From Runella sp. MFBS21 (GTDB lineage: Bacteria > Bacteroidota > Bacteroidia > Cytophagales > Spirosomataceae), in assembly GCF_029433105.1 (NCBI RefSeq), contig NZ_JARNTW010000003.1:434001-498000 (forward strand): a DNA stretch of 64,000 bases, in the 5' to 3' direction. Each line of letters starts with the position of its first letter. Position 1 is the stretch's first letter. Shown piece by piece: positions 7,783-16,410 of the stretch. The notes beneath the pieces were generated by a model, which searched no databases, had not been told where the DNA came from, and saw only the letters and a program-made list of their open reading frames with translations. Position numbers and translations under genes: made by a program.

Positions 7783-9072
7783 ATGAAAGTTGACGTACTA
7801 CTCGGCCTCCAATGGGGCGACGAAGGAAAAGGGAAAATTGTGGATGTATTAGCACCACAATACCAAGTGGTTGCAAGATTTCAGGGCGGCCCTAATGCAG
7901 GTCATACACTCGAATTTGATGGTTTCAAACACGTACTCCACCAGATTCCTTCTGGTATTTTTAGGCCAGAAATCAAAAATATCATCGGCAATGGTCTTGT
8001 ACTTGACCCTATTGTTTTGAAAAAAGAAATCGACGGATTGGCTAAATATAATCTTCCACTCCAGCAGAATCTTTTTATCTCCAAAAAAGCAGCGATCATT
8101 ATCCCCACTCACCGCTTGCTTGATGCTGCCTACGAACAATCGAAAGGTGATGCTAAAATAGGCTCTACTTTGCGCGGAATTGGCCCTGCTTACCAAGATA
8201 AAGTAGCACGCCAAGGCCTACGCATGGGCGATATCGTATCGCCTGGATTCAAAGAAAAATATGAGCGTCTTGTCAATCAACACAAAGTTGTTTTGGATTT
8301 CTATAAATACGACTATGAAGCGGCCTTAGCAGAAGCAGAATCAACGTTTTTTGAAGCTACCGAATTTTTGAAACAATACAATTTTGTAGACACCGAATAC
8401 CTCGTCAATGAATCTTTAGAAGCAGGAGAAACAGTGCTAGCCGAAGGTGCACAAGGCTCATTACTAGATATCGATTTCGGTTCTTATCCATTCGTGACAA
8501 GTTCCAATACCACCACTGCGGGTGCGTGTACAGGCTTGGGGCTTTCTCCGCGTCGCATTGGCGAAGTCTATGGTATTTTCAAAGCTTACTGTACACGCGT
8601 AGGTAGTGGTCCTTTTCCTACAGAGCTTTTTGACGAAGAAGGCGAGCGTATGCGCCAAGAAGGTCGGGAGTTTGGCTCTACTACGGGTCGGCCTCGCCGC
8701 TGCGGATGGCTGGATTTGCCTGCCCTTAAATACGCTATCATGATCAATGGTGTTACGCAGCTCGTGATGATGAAGGTCGATGTCTTGAATATTTTTGATG
8801 AAATCAAGATTTGTACTCATTATCAAATGCCCGACGGAACGCTCACTGACCGCTTCCCTTATGACCTTTGTCACAATGATGTAACGCCTATCTATAAAAC
8901 CATGAAAGGCTGGGCTACTTCGCTCGAAAACTTACATACATATGACGAACTGCCTACTGAGTTGGCTGCTTATATTAACTTTTTGGAAGCAGAGCTCCAA
9001 TTGCCAATCAGTTTTATTTCGACAGGCCCTGATCGTGAAGCAATCATCCACCGTGAGGCTCAAATCGTCTAA
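7783..9072 (+). CDS. purA: Adenylosuccinate synthetase
   Basis: 429 residues from the chosen ATG, the usual family length. It makes adenylosuccinate from IMP, aspartate and GTP, the first committed step to AMP. Diagnostic parts are the N-terminal P-loop-like GLQWGDEGKGK (catalytic Asp), GPNAGHT (catalytic His), GSTLRGIGPAYQDK and the C-terminal STGPDREAI guanine-binding region. The reading frame stays open to a GTG at 7702, which would add 27 residues, but those include the repeat-like hairpin tract and do not look like protein, so the ATG opening MKVDVLLGLQ is far more likely. Downstream lies an IS-like 201-base element whose right end runs into seven T residues and could end transcription. 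Confidence 0.96.
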   Translation: MKVDVLLGLQWGDEGKGKIVDVLAPQYQVVARFQGGPNAGHTLEFDGFKHVLHQIPSGIFRPEIKNIIGNGLVLDPIVLKKEIDGLAKYNLPLQQNLFISKKAAIIIPTHRLLDAAYEQSKGDAKIGSTLRGIGPAYQDKVARQGLRMGDIVSPGFKEKYERLVNQHKVVLDFYKYDYEAALAEAESTFFEATEFLKQYNFVDTEYLVNESLEAGETVLAEGAQGSLLDIDFGSYPFVTSSNTTTAGACTGLGLSPRRIGEVYGIFKAYCTRVGSGPFPTELFDEEGERMRQEGREFGSTTGRPRRCGWLDLPALKYAIMINGVTQLVMMKVDVLNIFDEIKICTHYQMPDGTLTDRFPYDLCHNDVTPIYKTMKGWATSLENLHTYDELPTELAAYINFLEAELQLPISFISTGPDREAIIHREAQIV

Positions 9073-9100
9073 AATCAGTATTATAGTAGTCATATTATTA

Positions 9101-9301
9101 AGAGGCTGTCCAAAAAGTAACAGGTCGCAAAATATTCTTTGGTTTTAACCTCATCCCAACCCTTCCGCTCAGGCGGCCCTGTCCTTCCATGAGAAGGGCT
9201 TAAAAAGTCCCCATCTCCAGAAAGGAGAGGGGGATTTAGGGGGTGAGGTTGAACAGACGCCGAAGATAATTTGGTGATACCAGACTTTTTGGACAGCCTC
9301 T
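9101..9301. mobile_element. MITE-like element with 18-base terminal inverted repeats
   Basis: The ends are exact inverted copies: AGAGGCTGTCCAAAAAGT at 9101-9118 and its complement at 9284-9301. Inside sits a second nested inverted pair (AACCTCATCCC near 9148 and GGGTGAGGTT near 9241-9250) around C- and G-rich tracts. There is no transposase or long reading frame. Terminal repeats opening with GAGGCTGTCC are typical of insertion-sequence ends in this phylum, so I read it as a non-autonomous element or IS remnant. I see no clear target duplication. The rest of the 390-base gap, 9302-9462, begins with a T-run and is otherwise A+T-rich with nothing recognisable. Confidence 0.6.
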
Positions 9302-9462
9302 TTTTTTGTACCATTCTACCTCACTTCTTGGCCTCTATTTATATAGTCCCCACCTGATTTTACTTCGTACTAAATACAAATTAGGGGCAAATAAATTGAT
9401 ATTGGTCAATTTATTGAAAATACCTTTTGGAGATTTTTGGGTAAACAAAACCCCTCATCTCC

Positions 9463-10185
9463 ATGATATTATCTATTATTTTTGCAGTTTTTGGAATATG
9501 TTTTATCATCGAAAAACTCATTCCGGGATGGAAGCTCCCTCAAGTCCCTACGTGGACTATCCGGGTATTAGCAATTAATTTTGTTCAATTACTCGTAGTA
9601 CTGATAGCGGGTTGGACTTGGGAAAAATGGTTATCCGCTTTTTCAGTATTTCATTTATCTACTTATGTGGGCAACATCTTTGGAGGAATCATAGCCTACT
9701 TCATTGCTACTTTCGTTTTCTATTGGTGGCATCGTTGGAGACATACCGTCGATTTTTTATGGAAACATTTTCACCAAATCCATCATAGCCCCCAAAGAAT
9801 TGAAGTCATTACGTCATTTTACAAGCATCCACTCGAAATGACCGTCAATTCTATCATCGGGAGCTTGTTAGTCTATTCTCTGTTAGGGCTTAATGTAGAA
9901 GCGGGCGGTATTTATACCTTGTGTACCGCGTTAGGGGAGTTTTTTTATCATACCAATGTCAAAACACCCCAATGGGTAGGCTATATTTTTCAGCGCCCCG
10001 AAATGCACCGCATTCACCATGAATACAACAAACATACTCACAATTACGGCGATATCGTATGGTGGGATATGTTATTTGGAACCTATCATAATCCCAAAGA
10101 ATTTACGACTTCTTGCGGCTTTGATCCTGACAAAGAAGAACGCCTTAAAGATATGCTGCTCTTCAAAGATGTACATTTGGAATAA
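9463..10185 (+). CDS. Sterol desaturase / fatty acid hydroxylase family membrane protein
   Basis: 240 residues, with four or so hydrophobic segments and the histidine clusters that bind a di-iron centre: HRWRH at 90-94, HFHQIHH at 102-108, HRIHH at 182-186 and a following HTHNYGD. This is the fatty acid hydroxylase superfamily (integral membrane oxygenases acting on lipids such as sterols, carotenoids, ceramides or alkyl ethers). The length suits the short bacterial forms. The substrate is not decidable; hydroxylation of a membrane lipid or carotenoid is the usual role. It is the first of a run of same-strand genes (SGNH hydrolase, DUF4249 lipoprotein) that may be loosely co-transcribed. Confidence 0.85.
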   Translation: MILSIIFAVFGICFIIEKLIPGWKLPQVPTWTIRVLAINFVQLLVVLIAGWTWEKWLSAFSVFHLSTYVGNIFGGIIAYFIATFVFYWWHRWRHTVDFLWKHFHQIHHSPQRIEVITSFYKHPLEMTVNSIIGSLLVYSLLGLNVEAGGIYTLCTALGEFFYHTNVKTPQWVGYIFQRPEMHRIHHEYNKHTHNYGDIVWWDMLFGTYHNPKEFTTSCGFDPDKEERLKDMLLFKDVHLE

Positions 10186-10263
10186 TTGGAGAAGGTTGGA
10201 AGGCTTTTTTTATATTTCTAAAAAACGTAATTTACCTTTCCATCACCTTCAACTTTTTGGTCT

Positions 10264-10989
10264 ATGATTTCTAGCCATACCGTGAGAATATGCTTATTGC
10301 TAAGTATTTTATTTCATCACCATAAGGTGCTTAGTCAGCCTCATACGCTCAAAGTTTTGTTTATAGGCAATAGCCTTACTTACACCAACGACCTACCTCA
10401 GATAGTGCAAGAGCTAGCCAAATATGACGGTGTGCAGCTACAATACACCACTTTTTTATATCCTAATTATTCGTTAGAAGACCATTGGAAAGAAGGCAAA
10501 GTGCAGAGAGCTATTGAGAGCCAAACTTTCGATTTTGTAGTAGCACAGCAGGGGCCTTCCGCCTTACCCGAATCACAGGTTTTATTGACAGATTATGCTA
10601 TTCGATTGGCCGAAATTTGCAAAAAAAACAACGTCAAAATGGCTTTGTATATGGTCTGGCCTTCTTTAGCACGTTCTTTTGACTTAGAAAACGTCATTCA
10701 GTCTTATACGCAAGCTGCCCAAAAGATAAATTTATTGCTCTGTCCGGCGGGGTTGGCTTGGAAATATGCGTGGCAACTCGAACCTCAACTCTCACTTTAC
10801 GGGCAGGATAATTTCCACCCTAGTTTGAAAGGAAGCCTTTTGGCCTCACTTACCATCTATGGTACACTTGCTCGTAAAACTAATTTTGATTTTCTACCTA
10901 CCGATACAGCAACTTGGATACGAGAAATCAATACCCATGACTTTGATACTCTCAAAAAAGCCGCTATGAAAGCCCTTGAAAACAAATGA
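10264..10989 (+). CDS. Exported SGNH/GDSL-type hydrolase
   Basis: 241 residues with an N-terminal hydrophobic stretch (about 7-24, ending VLSQ) acting as a signal peptide. Block I is GNSL at 35-38 (Ser37 nucleophile), block III is QQGPS at 95-99 in place of the usual GxND, and block V gives Asp182 and His185 in DNFHPS. This matches the SGNH hydrolase fold, whose members deacylate sugars, lipids or peptidoglycan. The full set of catalytic residues seems present apart from the altered block III. It probably works in the periplasm. It lies 78 bases after the hydroxylase-like gene and 76 before the DUF4249 gene. Confidence 0.72.
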   Translation: MISSHTVRICLLLSILFHHHKVLSQPHTLKVLFIGNSLTYTNDLPQIVQELAKYDGVQLQYTTFLYPNYSLEDHWKEGKVQRAIESQTFDFVVAQQGPSALPESQVLLTDYAIRLAEICKKNNVKMALYMVWPSLARSFDLENVIQSYTQAAQKINLLLCPAGLAWKYAWQLEPQLSLYGQDNFHPSLKGSLLASLTIYGTLARKTNFDFLPTDTATWIREINTHDFDTLKKAAMKALENK

Positions 10990-11065
10990 GTTTTCCGAAA
11001 AATTACGATTTTAATTAGGTATTTTCTTACAGAAGTGGTCTTATAAACCATAAGTCCGCAAAACC

Positions 11066-12217
11066 ATGAAACCATACCTCCCATTTCTAGGCACCATCGT
11101 TGTATTGTTGTTAATAGGCTTGATTTACGGCTGTGTGCTGCCTTACAATCCTCCCGAAATCAAACAAGCTCAAAGCTACTTAGTAGTAGAAGGTTCTTTG
11201 AATCTATCGCCTTCGGCCATAAGTGAAATTCAACTAAGTAGAACCCAAAACATAGGAGAAAAAGAGGCACCCAACATGGAGCAACGTGCCATTGTTAGGG
11301 TGGAAGGGGACAAAGGTAGTAGCTTCAATTTTAGGGAATATCAGCCCGGAAAATACCAATTAGGAGCCGCATCTTATGCTCCCAACGAACAGTTTAGGCT
11401 TTTTATCAAAACTACGAATGGCAAAGAATACCGTTCTGCCTATGTACCCGTGATTAAAACACCCGCAATCGACAGTATCACGTACCGTTTATTAACTAAT
11501 AATGAAGGCGTTAAGATTAACATAAACACCCACGACCCCTCGAATAATACCCGTTTTTATCGTTGGAATTTTGAAGAAACTTGGGAATATCGCGCACCGT
11601 TGTTCTCGGGTTATGAAATCATAAACAATGAAATCATACCTCGGTCTGAACAAATTGAGCTTTGTTGGCCCACTCGAAAGTCAACCAAAATTACGCTGGG
11701 CTCGTCTATTAATCTCTCACAGGATGTGATACAGGACGTCCCGATTACGGAAGTAACGGCCCTCAGTGGCAAGCTCGCCCGCAAATACAGTATTTTGGTA
11801 ACTCAATACGGGCTTTCACAGGAAGAATTTGAATATTGGACCGCTATCGCCAAAACCAACGAATCGACTGGAGGGCTTTTTGACCCTCAACCCTCCCAAG
11901 TTACGGGCAACATTACCTGCCTTACTGATTCGGAGGAAATAGTTTTTGGTTTTTTCAACGCCACTACTCCCACTCAACAACGGATTTTTATTACCGAAAA
12001 CTTGGGACGTAACACCCTAGCAGACCAAGCCTGTGCGCCTCTTGACACCCTTCCCACGCACGAAATCATCAAACAGGCCAAGGAAGCTCCTTTTTTGGTT
12101 TTGATTGAATTTCCAGTACCTGGTTCGGTGATTCCGTGGTACACCACTGGAAGTATTGCCTGCTCAGATTGCCGCCATATAGGCGCTACTAATAAAAGGC
12201 CAAGCTATTGGAGATAG
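11066..12217 (+). CDS. DUF4249 domain-containing lipoprotein
   Basis: 383 residues. The hydrophobic N-terminus ends at Cys23 in LIYGC, a plausible lipobox, so the mature protein is probably lipid-anchored. The body has the DUF4249 pattern: a start resembling SYLVVEGSLNLSPSAISEIQLSRT, an early beta-sandwich section with GKYQLGAASYAPNEQFRLFIKTTNGKEY, and several cysteines in the last third (TCL, ACAPL, ACSDCRH). DUF4249 proteins are found in Bacteroidota and usually follow a TonB-dependent receptor gene. Here no receptor is adjacent, which is unusual. The function of the family is unknown; a surface ligand-binding partner role is inference from the usual neighbourhood. Confidence 0.78.
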   Translation: MKPYLPFLGTIVVLLLIGLIYGCVLPYNPPEIKQAQSYLVVEGSLNLSPSAISEIQLSRTQNIGEKEAPNMEQRAIVRVEGDKGSSFNFREYQPGKYQLGAASYAPNEQFRLFIKTTNGKEYRSAYVPVIKTPAIDSITYRLLTNNEGVKININTHDPSNNTRFYRWNFEETWEYRAPLFSGYEIINNEIIPRSEQIELCWPTRKSTKITLGSSINLSQDVIQDVPITEVTALSGKLARKYSILVTQYGLSQEEFEYWTAIAKTNESTGGLFDPQPSQVTGNITCLTDSEEIVFGFFNATTPTQQRIFITENLGRNTLADQACAPLDTLPTHEIIKQAKEAPFLVLIEFPVPGSVIPWYTTGSIACSDCRHIGATNKRPSYWR

Positions 12218-12299
12218 CTCTTTGCTTTTACCTCTTTTTTAAAACTTTGTTCTTACTTCTCAGTTTGTAATTACAAACCGTTTTAAAAAAAGTAAATAA

Positions 12300-13268
12300 A
12301 TGCCTTCTTGTATTGTTATTGGGGCAGGAATGACGGGACTTACCGCCGCCACCCTACTCCACCGCCACGCTTGGCAAGTTACCGTGCTCGACAAAGGCCG
12401 TGGCGTAGGCGGTAGGCTTGCTACGCGCCGTCTGTCTTCTTCTCGTGCCGACCACGGTGCTCAATATTTTACGGCCCGTACTCCCGAATTTCAACAGCAT
12501 ATTGCCGATTGGCAACAAGCTGGAATCGTCAAAGAATGGAATTTAATCAGTACACCAACCACAGATATTACCTTTCAGCACCCTCGCTACATAGGGATTG
12601 AAGGCATGAATAGCATTGCCAAATACATGGCTCAGAACTTGAGCGTTTTGACCAACGAAAAAGTGATAAGATTGACAAAAAGTGAAGCAGAGTGGATAGT
12701 AAATACCGAAAATGGAAACACTTATACCGCCAATCGTATTATTTTAACCATGCCAGTTCCTCAAGCTCTCGACTTACTTGCTCATAGTGATATTGCTCTT
12801 TCACCAGAGCACCATTTGGCTTTAGCCTCTATTCAATATGCACCTTGCATTGCGGTAATGGCTTCACTGTACAACAATAGCTCGATTCCCAGTCCAGGTG
12901 TGTTGAAATTTGACGGAGGTGCCATAGCTTGGGTAGCCGACAATTTTCAAAAAGGGATCACTTCGCACCCTTCTATTACGATTCATGCAAGTCCTGATTT
13001 TAGTCGACAAAATCTCGAAGCAGACTTAGACAACGTAGGTAAAGAATTGATAGCTATGCTAGAGCAGTGGATTGCGCCATCTTTTATAGAAACAATACAA
13101 GTACACCGCTGGAGGTATAGTTTGGCCGAAAAGCGATACGCAGCACCCTATTTGGCGCTAGATATTTCGGGCTCGCTTTTGATTGGCGGGGATTCCTTTG
13201 GAATGGGAAATGTAGAAGGAGCTTTCCAATCAGGATTTCAGATGGCTCAATTTCTTTTCAAAAAATAA
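12300..13268 (+). CDS. FAD-dependent oxidoreductase, renalase-like
   Basis: 322 residues. The N-terminal Rossmann motif GAGMTGL (8-14) for FAD and the RGVGGRLATRR segment (about 34-44) with a following DHGAQYF are the marks of the renalase-like branch of the amine-oxidase superfamily. The C-terminus has the second FAD contact, LLIGGDSFGMGNVEGAFQSG. Bacterial renalase-like proteins oxidise wrongly reduced dihydro-NAD(P) isomers; whether this one does is not shown. It is soluble with no signal peptide. The gene is convergent with another FAD oxidoreductase gene at 13333-14565; an imperfect hairpin separates them. Confidence 0.84.
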   Translation: MPSCIVIGAGMTGLTAATLLHRHAWQVTVLDKGRGVGGRLATRRLSSSRADHGAQYFTARTPEFQQHIADWQQAGIVKEWNLISTPTTDITFQHPRYIGIEGMNSIAKYMAQNLSVLTNEKVIRLTKSEAEWIVNTENGNTYTANRIILTMPVPQALDLLAHSDIALSPEHHLALASIQYAPCIAVMASLYNNSSIPSPGVLKFDGGAIAWVADNFQKGITSHPSITIHASPDFSRQNLEADLDNVGKELIAMLEQWIAPSFIETIQVHRWRYSLAEKRYAAPYLALDISGSLLIGGDSFGMGNVEGAFQSGFQMAQFLFKK

Positions 13269-13278
13269 ATTTTACTCC

Positions 13279-13322
13279 CCACAAAAATCTCTTAAACTAA
13301 AAATTTTGTGAGATTTCTGTGG
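13279..13322. terminator. Imperfect hairpin between convergent FAD oxidoreductase genes
   Basis: CCACAAAAATCTC (13279-13291) pairs with GAGATTTCTGTGG (13310-13322) with one mismatch and an A+T-rich 18-base loop. Its position between two stop codons suggests a weak bidirectional terminator. Confidence 0.4.
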
Positions 13323-13332
13323 AAATATAGGT

Positions 13333-14565
13333 TTAGATTCCTGCTATTAAGTCAGCTACCTGCCGCCCAGTAGCCATTGCAGCATTGAGGGAAGGATACG
13401 CCACGTGATCACCGCATTCGTAGAGATTTTCGCTCAATCTTAAACTGGTTTTTGAGGCATCGACCGTAAATTTCATGAGCGCTTGGGGTATATGATATGT
13501 TCGTAAATGCCGCCAACCCTCCACTTCGTCGCCAAACCATTCGGTTAGCTCTGCTCTAATTTGGGCAGTGAGTTTTTTTTCGTCAAACAAATCTAAACCC
13601 TGCGTGCTTACCGAAATCAAAGATTTACCGACAGGCGCATAGCTGGGAGAGATATCGCTAGGCACACACATATGGTGTACTACTGACAGTCGATTGGGGT
13701 TGAGAGCCAGCATTTTTTCTTTCAGGGGAGAAGTATTTGCCTCAAAATACGTGCAAGTGGTGACATTGTATTCACGACAGATACTTCGACTGAGAAGCTT
13801 ATCGGCTTGGCATACATCAGTAGCTACTACTATATGGTTGGCAGTCAGTGATTCTCCACTGACAAGATGAACCGTTTTTTTGTCAATGCTCGCCACTTTG
13901 CTGTTAAGTCTTATGGCTTCTTTTGGCAATTTGTTGGCGATTTGCTGAGGAATAGCCTGAATCCCGAGCGAAGGCAGCACAGCCGATCCTGTGTAAAATT
14001 GTTTGAAAATAAACCGAAAAAAATTGCTTGCCGTTTCTAACTTGTTTTCCAAAAAAACACCTCCAAAAAAAGGTTTAAAAAAATTGGTAATCATGGTTTC
14101 GCTCCACCCATATTGCCTCAAATAAGACAAGGTATCAGTAGCGATTTCTTCAAAAAAAGCATCCGTTGGTTCTTTACTCACTTCATTGGATAGCTGGAGT
14201 ACTTTGAGCTTATCGCCAAAAGTGCCCACTGGTGCAAACAATGTTTTGAACAATTGAAGCGGTTCTTTGAAAGGATCGCTCATGACTTCAAAACTATGGT
14301 TGAGACGAATCTGTGCCCCCGACCGAAATGCTTGCAGACGAAGAGCCTCATAGTCAAGGATTCGTTGGGCTTCGGGGTAGGCTGTCAACAGAATTTGGAA
14401 ACCTCGATCTAACAAAAATCCGTCTACAGAGTCTGTTTTTACTCTTCCCCCTACGGCATCCGAGGCTTCTAAAACCAGCGACTGGATTCCGTAATCTTTC
14501 AAATACTTGGCGCAGGTCAGACCCGATACACCGGCGCCGATGATAATAACTTCGTGATTTGCCAT
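13333..14565 (-). CDS. FAD-dependent oxidoreductase, protoporphyrinogen oxidase/phytoene desaturase-like
   Basis: 410 residues. An N-terminal GAGVSGLTCAKYL dinucleotide motif (11-23) is followed by LEASDAVGGRVKTD (about 32-45), the typical flavin amine-oxidase start, and a C-terminal ECGDHVAYPSLNAAMATGRQVADLI closes the FAD site. The length and layout fit the NAD(P)/FAD-dependent group often called protoporphyrinogen-oxidase- or phytoene-desaturase-like in bacterial genomes. No heme or carotenoid genes adjoin it, so the substrate is open. It is cytoplasmic or peripheral, with no signal peptide. It diverges from the cyclophilin gene at 14765, and the 199 bases between them hold that gene's promoter. 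Confidence 0.82.
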   Translation of the reverse strand: MANHEVIIIGAGVSGLTCAKYLKDYGIQSLVLEASDAVGGRVKTDSVDGFLLDRGFQILLTAYPEAQRILDYEALRLQAFRSGAQIRLNHSFEVMSDPFKEPLQLFKTLFAPVGTFGDKLKVLQLSNEVSKEPTDAFFEEIATDTLSYLRQYGWSETMITNFFKPFFGGVFLENKLETASNFFRFIFKQFYTGSAVLPSLGIQAIPQQIANKLPKEAIRLNSKVASIDKKTVHLVSGESLTANHIVVATDVCQADKLLSRSICREYNVTTCTYFEANTSPLKEKMLALNPNRLSVVHHMCVPSDISPSYAPVGKSLISVSTQGLDLFDEKKLTAQIRAELTEWFGDEVEGWRHLRTYHIPQALMKFTVDASKTSLRLSENLYECGDHVAYPSLNAAMATGRQVADLIAGI

Positions 14566-14655
14566 ATCAAGGGAACTGTTTTGTACAAAAATAGTTTTTG
14601 GACTTGGGCAAAAAAATAATAAAAATCATCCTTTGCAAAGGCATTTAAAGTAAGC

Positions 14656-14687
14656 TTTGCTTCAATAAATCAGAAGCCCTACCTTTG
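14656..14687 (+). promoter_or_regulatory. Bacteroidota-type promoter of the cyclophilin-osmC pair
   Basis: TTTG (14656-14659), a 20-base spacer, then TACCTTTG (14680-14687), an exact match to the TAnnTTTG -7 box. Transcription would begin near 14694, about 70 bases before the cyclophilin ATG. Confidence 0.65.
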
Positions 14688-14764
14688 CCGAACTAAGTAA
14701 ATCAAGATTTGGTTATTTGATTCATTAATCAATTAATAAGAAAAACAATCAAACTATTTGGAAT

Positions 14765-15211
14765 ATGCTTAAAGCAGAAATGATTACCGAAAAAGGGACT
14801 ATGCTGATTGAATTTTACGAAAAGGATGCCCCTAACACCGTCGCCAATTTTGTCAATTTATCAAAAAGCGGCTTCTACGACGGCCTTACTTTTCACCGCG
14901 TTATTCCTGATTTCGTAATTCAAGGAGGCTGCCCTCAAGGTACTGGCCGTGGTGGCCCAGGCTATCATATCAAGTGTGAACTTACCGGCGGTAATCAATA
15001 CCACGACCGTGGTGTACTTTCGATGGCTCACGCCGGCCGTGATACTGGGGGTTCTCAGTTTTTTATCTGCCATAGCCGCAACAATACCGCCCATCTCGAC
15101 CGCAAACATACCTGCTTTGGTAAAGTAGTAGAAGGCTTGGAGGTGATTGATGCGATTCGTCAGGGCAACAAAATCCTCAAAATCAACATCATCGAAGAAC
15201 AAGAAGCTTAA
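14765..15211 (+). CDS. Peptidyl-prolyl cis-trans isomerase, cyclophilin type (cytoplasmic)
   Basis: 148 residues, a compact single-domain cyclophilin. Catalytic-site motifs are present: [25 protein letters not shown] (catalytic Arg in FHRV), [18 protein letters not shown] and [17 protein letters not shown]. It speeds proline isomerisation during protein folding. There is no signal peptide, so it acts in the cytoplasm, in contrast with the second cyclophilin at 26877. It is the first gene of a likely two-gene unit: the OsmC-like gene starts 3 bases after its stop. Confidence 0.93.
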   Translation: MLKAEMITEKGTMLIEFYEKDAPNTVANFVNLSKSGFYDGLTFHRVIPDFVIQGGCPQGTGRGGPGYHIKCELTGGNQYHDRGVLSMAHAGRDTGGSQFFICHSRNNTAHLDRKHTCFGKVVEGLEVIDAIRQGNKILKINIIEEQEA

Positions 15212-15214
15212 AAT

Positions 15215-15637
15215 ATGAAAGTAGAACTAGTGCGCGTAGATGATGGGTTTCATTTCGAAGCCCGAGGCTCCTCTGAGGCCATTGTACACACGGATGCTTC
15301 TCCCAATATAGGTGGACAAAACGCAGGTGTACGCCCAATGGAACTGCTACTGATGGGCTTGGGAAGTTGCTCGGCGATTGATGTAGTGCTGGTTTTGAAA
15401 AAACAACGTCAAGAAATCCTTGATTTTCGCATATCGGTAGAAGGCGAACGTGTCAAAGAAGACGACACTGAGCGCTCGCCCTTTCGTAAGGTCAAAATCC
15501 ATTATTTTTTCAAAGGAAATTTGGACCCTGCCAAAGTAGAAAGAGCCGTGAAGCTTTCGATGGAAAAATACTGCTCCGCTACGGCGCAGTTTGAGCCACT
15601 GGCTCAGATTACCCACGAAATCACGATTGAAGCCTAA
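15215..15637 (+). CDS. OsmC family protein
   Basis: 140 residues with the OsmC/Ohr fold signature: an early beta meander, then GVRPMELLLMGLGSCSAIDVVLVLKK with Cys52, and MEKYCSATAQFEPLAQI with Cys120. The two cysteines are the redox-active pair with which OsmC/Ohr proteins reduce organic hydroperoxides; the general OsmC-like (YhfA-type) branch often has an unclear role. It is cytoplasmic. It follows the cyclophilin gene by 3 bases, so they are co-transcribed. The stop codon lies inside the left arm of a 17-base-pair terminator stem. Confidence 0.9.
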   Translation: MKVELVRVDDGFHFEARGSSEAIVHTDASPNIGGQNAGVRPMELLLMGLGSCSAIDVVLVLKKQRQEILDFRISVEGERVKEDDTERSPFRKVKIHYFFKGNLDPAKVERAVKLSMEKYCSATAQFEPLAQITHEITIEA

Positions 15638-15679
15638 AGCAAATCCCCCTTACTTTTGAAGATAAGGGGGATTTGCTTT
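15636..15679. terminator. Bidirectional intrinsic terminator
   Basis: Perfect 17-base stem (15636-15652 with 15663-15679; AAAGCAAATCCCCCTTA) around a 10-base loop, overlapping the osmC stop codon. A-rich on one side and T-rich on the other, it can stop transcription of both osmC (+) and the barrel gene at 15701 (-). Confidence 0.8.
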
Positions 15680-15700
15680 ATTAGTACTTTAACTAGACCA

Positions 15701-16369
15701 TTACCACCAACGGTAAAACAAGCCTGCACGAACATTAAACGATGAAGCATCTTTGATTCCTTCGCTAGCTACCTCAAAAGGTAAATGCTGATAGGTAGCT
15801 CCCGCTTCTAAACCAAATTTTCCATTTTTATTAAACAAGGCCCTGATACCAGCCCCTGCTTGTGCCACAAACCTAAAGCCATTGTCGCCAGTCGGGATAG
15901 TACCATAATAATTTGCTAATTCAGCAAATGCCCCGCCTACTCCCACTTGCACATAAGGGCGAATGGGCGCATTAACTTTGCCAATATGATAGCTTCCCGT
16001 CACTACCAGCGGAATGGCCGACAAAGTACGGGTTTGTACCGCCGATACGTCCTGGCTATCAAAATTATACACCTGCCGAGGTAGGCGATTTTTGAAGTAT
16101 TGTGACCCTAGCGAAACGCCTACGGATAGATTGTTTTTAGGAAAAACGAAATCCATCAAAATAGAATAATTCCGTAAAGTAGATTTTTCCATATAATCCC
16201 CAAAGCTCCCCATAGGAAGTCCTAGTCCGCCTGTCACCGAAATTCGATAAGTAGTATAGCGTTCATAGGGCGACTCGCGCTTATAGAGCTGGTCGCGGGT
16301 GATTACTTGTTGCGCAGAGGCCTCGATAAAGAAACCTGCCGCTATAATCAAACAAAATATTTTCCTCAT
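15701..16369 (-). CDS. Outer-membrane beta-barrel protein
   Basis: 222 residues. Residues 1-19 form a signal peptide ending ASA, and the rest alternates short beta strands with glycine-rich turns (SVTGGLGLPMGSFGDY, RPYVQVGVGGAFAEL, FVAQAGAGIRALF, FNVRAGLFYRWW). It ends in an aromatic residue (Trp), as expected for a barrel inserted by BamA. It resembles the PorT/OmpA-type 8-strand barrels common in Bacteroidota, without an OmpA peptidoglycan domain. No function can be named. It lies 41 bases downstream of a DUF4136 lipoprotein gene on the same strand, so the two envelope proteins are probably made together. Confidence 0.78.
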   Translation of the reverse strand: MRKIFCLIIAAGFFIEASAQQVITRDQLYKRESPYERYTTYRISVTGGLGLPMGSFGDYMEKSTLRNYSILMDFVFPKNNLSVGVSLGSQYFKNRLPRQVYNFDSQDVSAVQTRTLSAIPLVVTGSYHIGKVNAPIRPYVQVGVGGAFAELANYYGTIPTGDNGFRFVAQAGAGIRALFNKNGKFGLEAGATYQHLPFEVASEGIKDASSFNVRAGLFYRWW

Positions 16370-16410
16370 TTTTTAGAATGCTGTTTTAGCGAGTGTGGTT
16401 AATCAAAAAA

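Noticed and set aside
9101-9301. Complete insertion sequence
   Set aside because: Only 201 bases, with no transposase frame; at most a non-autonomous element or remnant.
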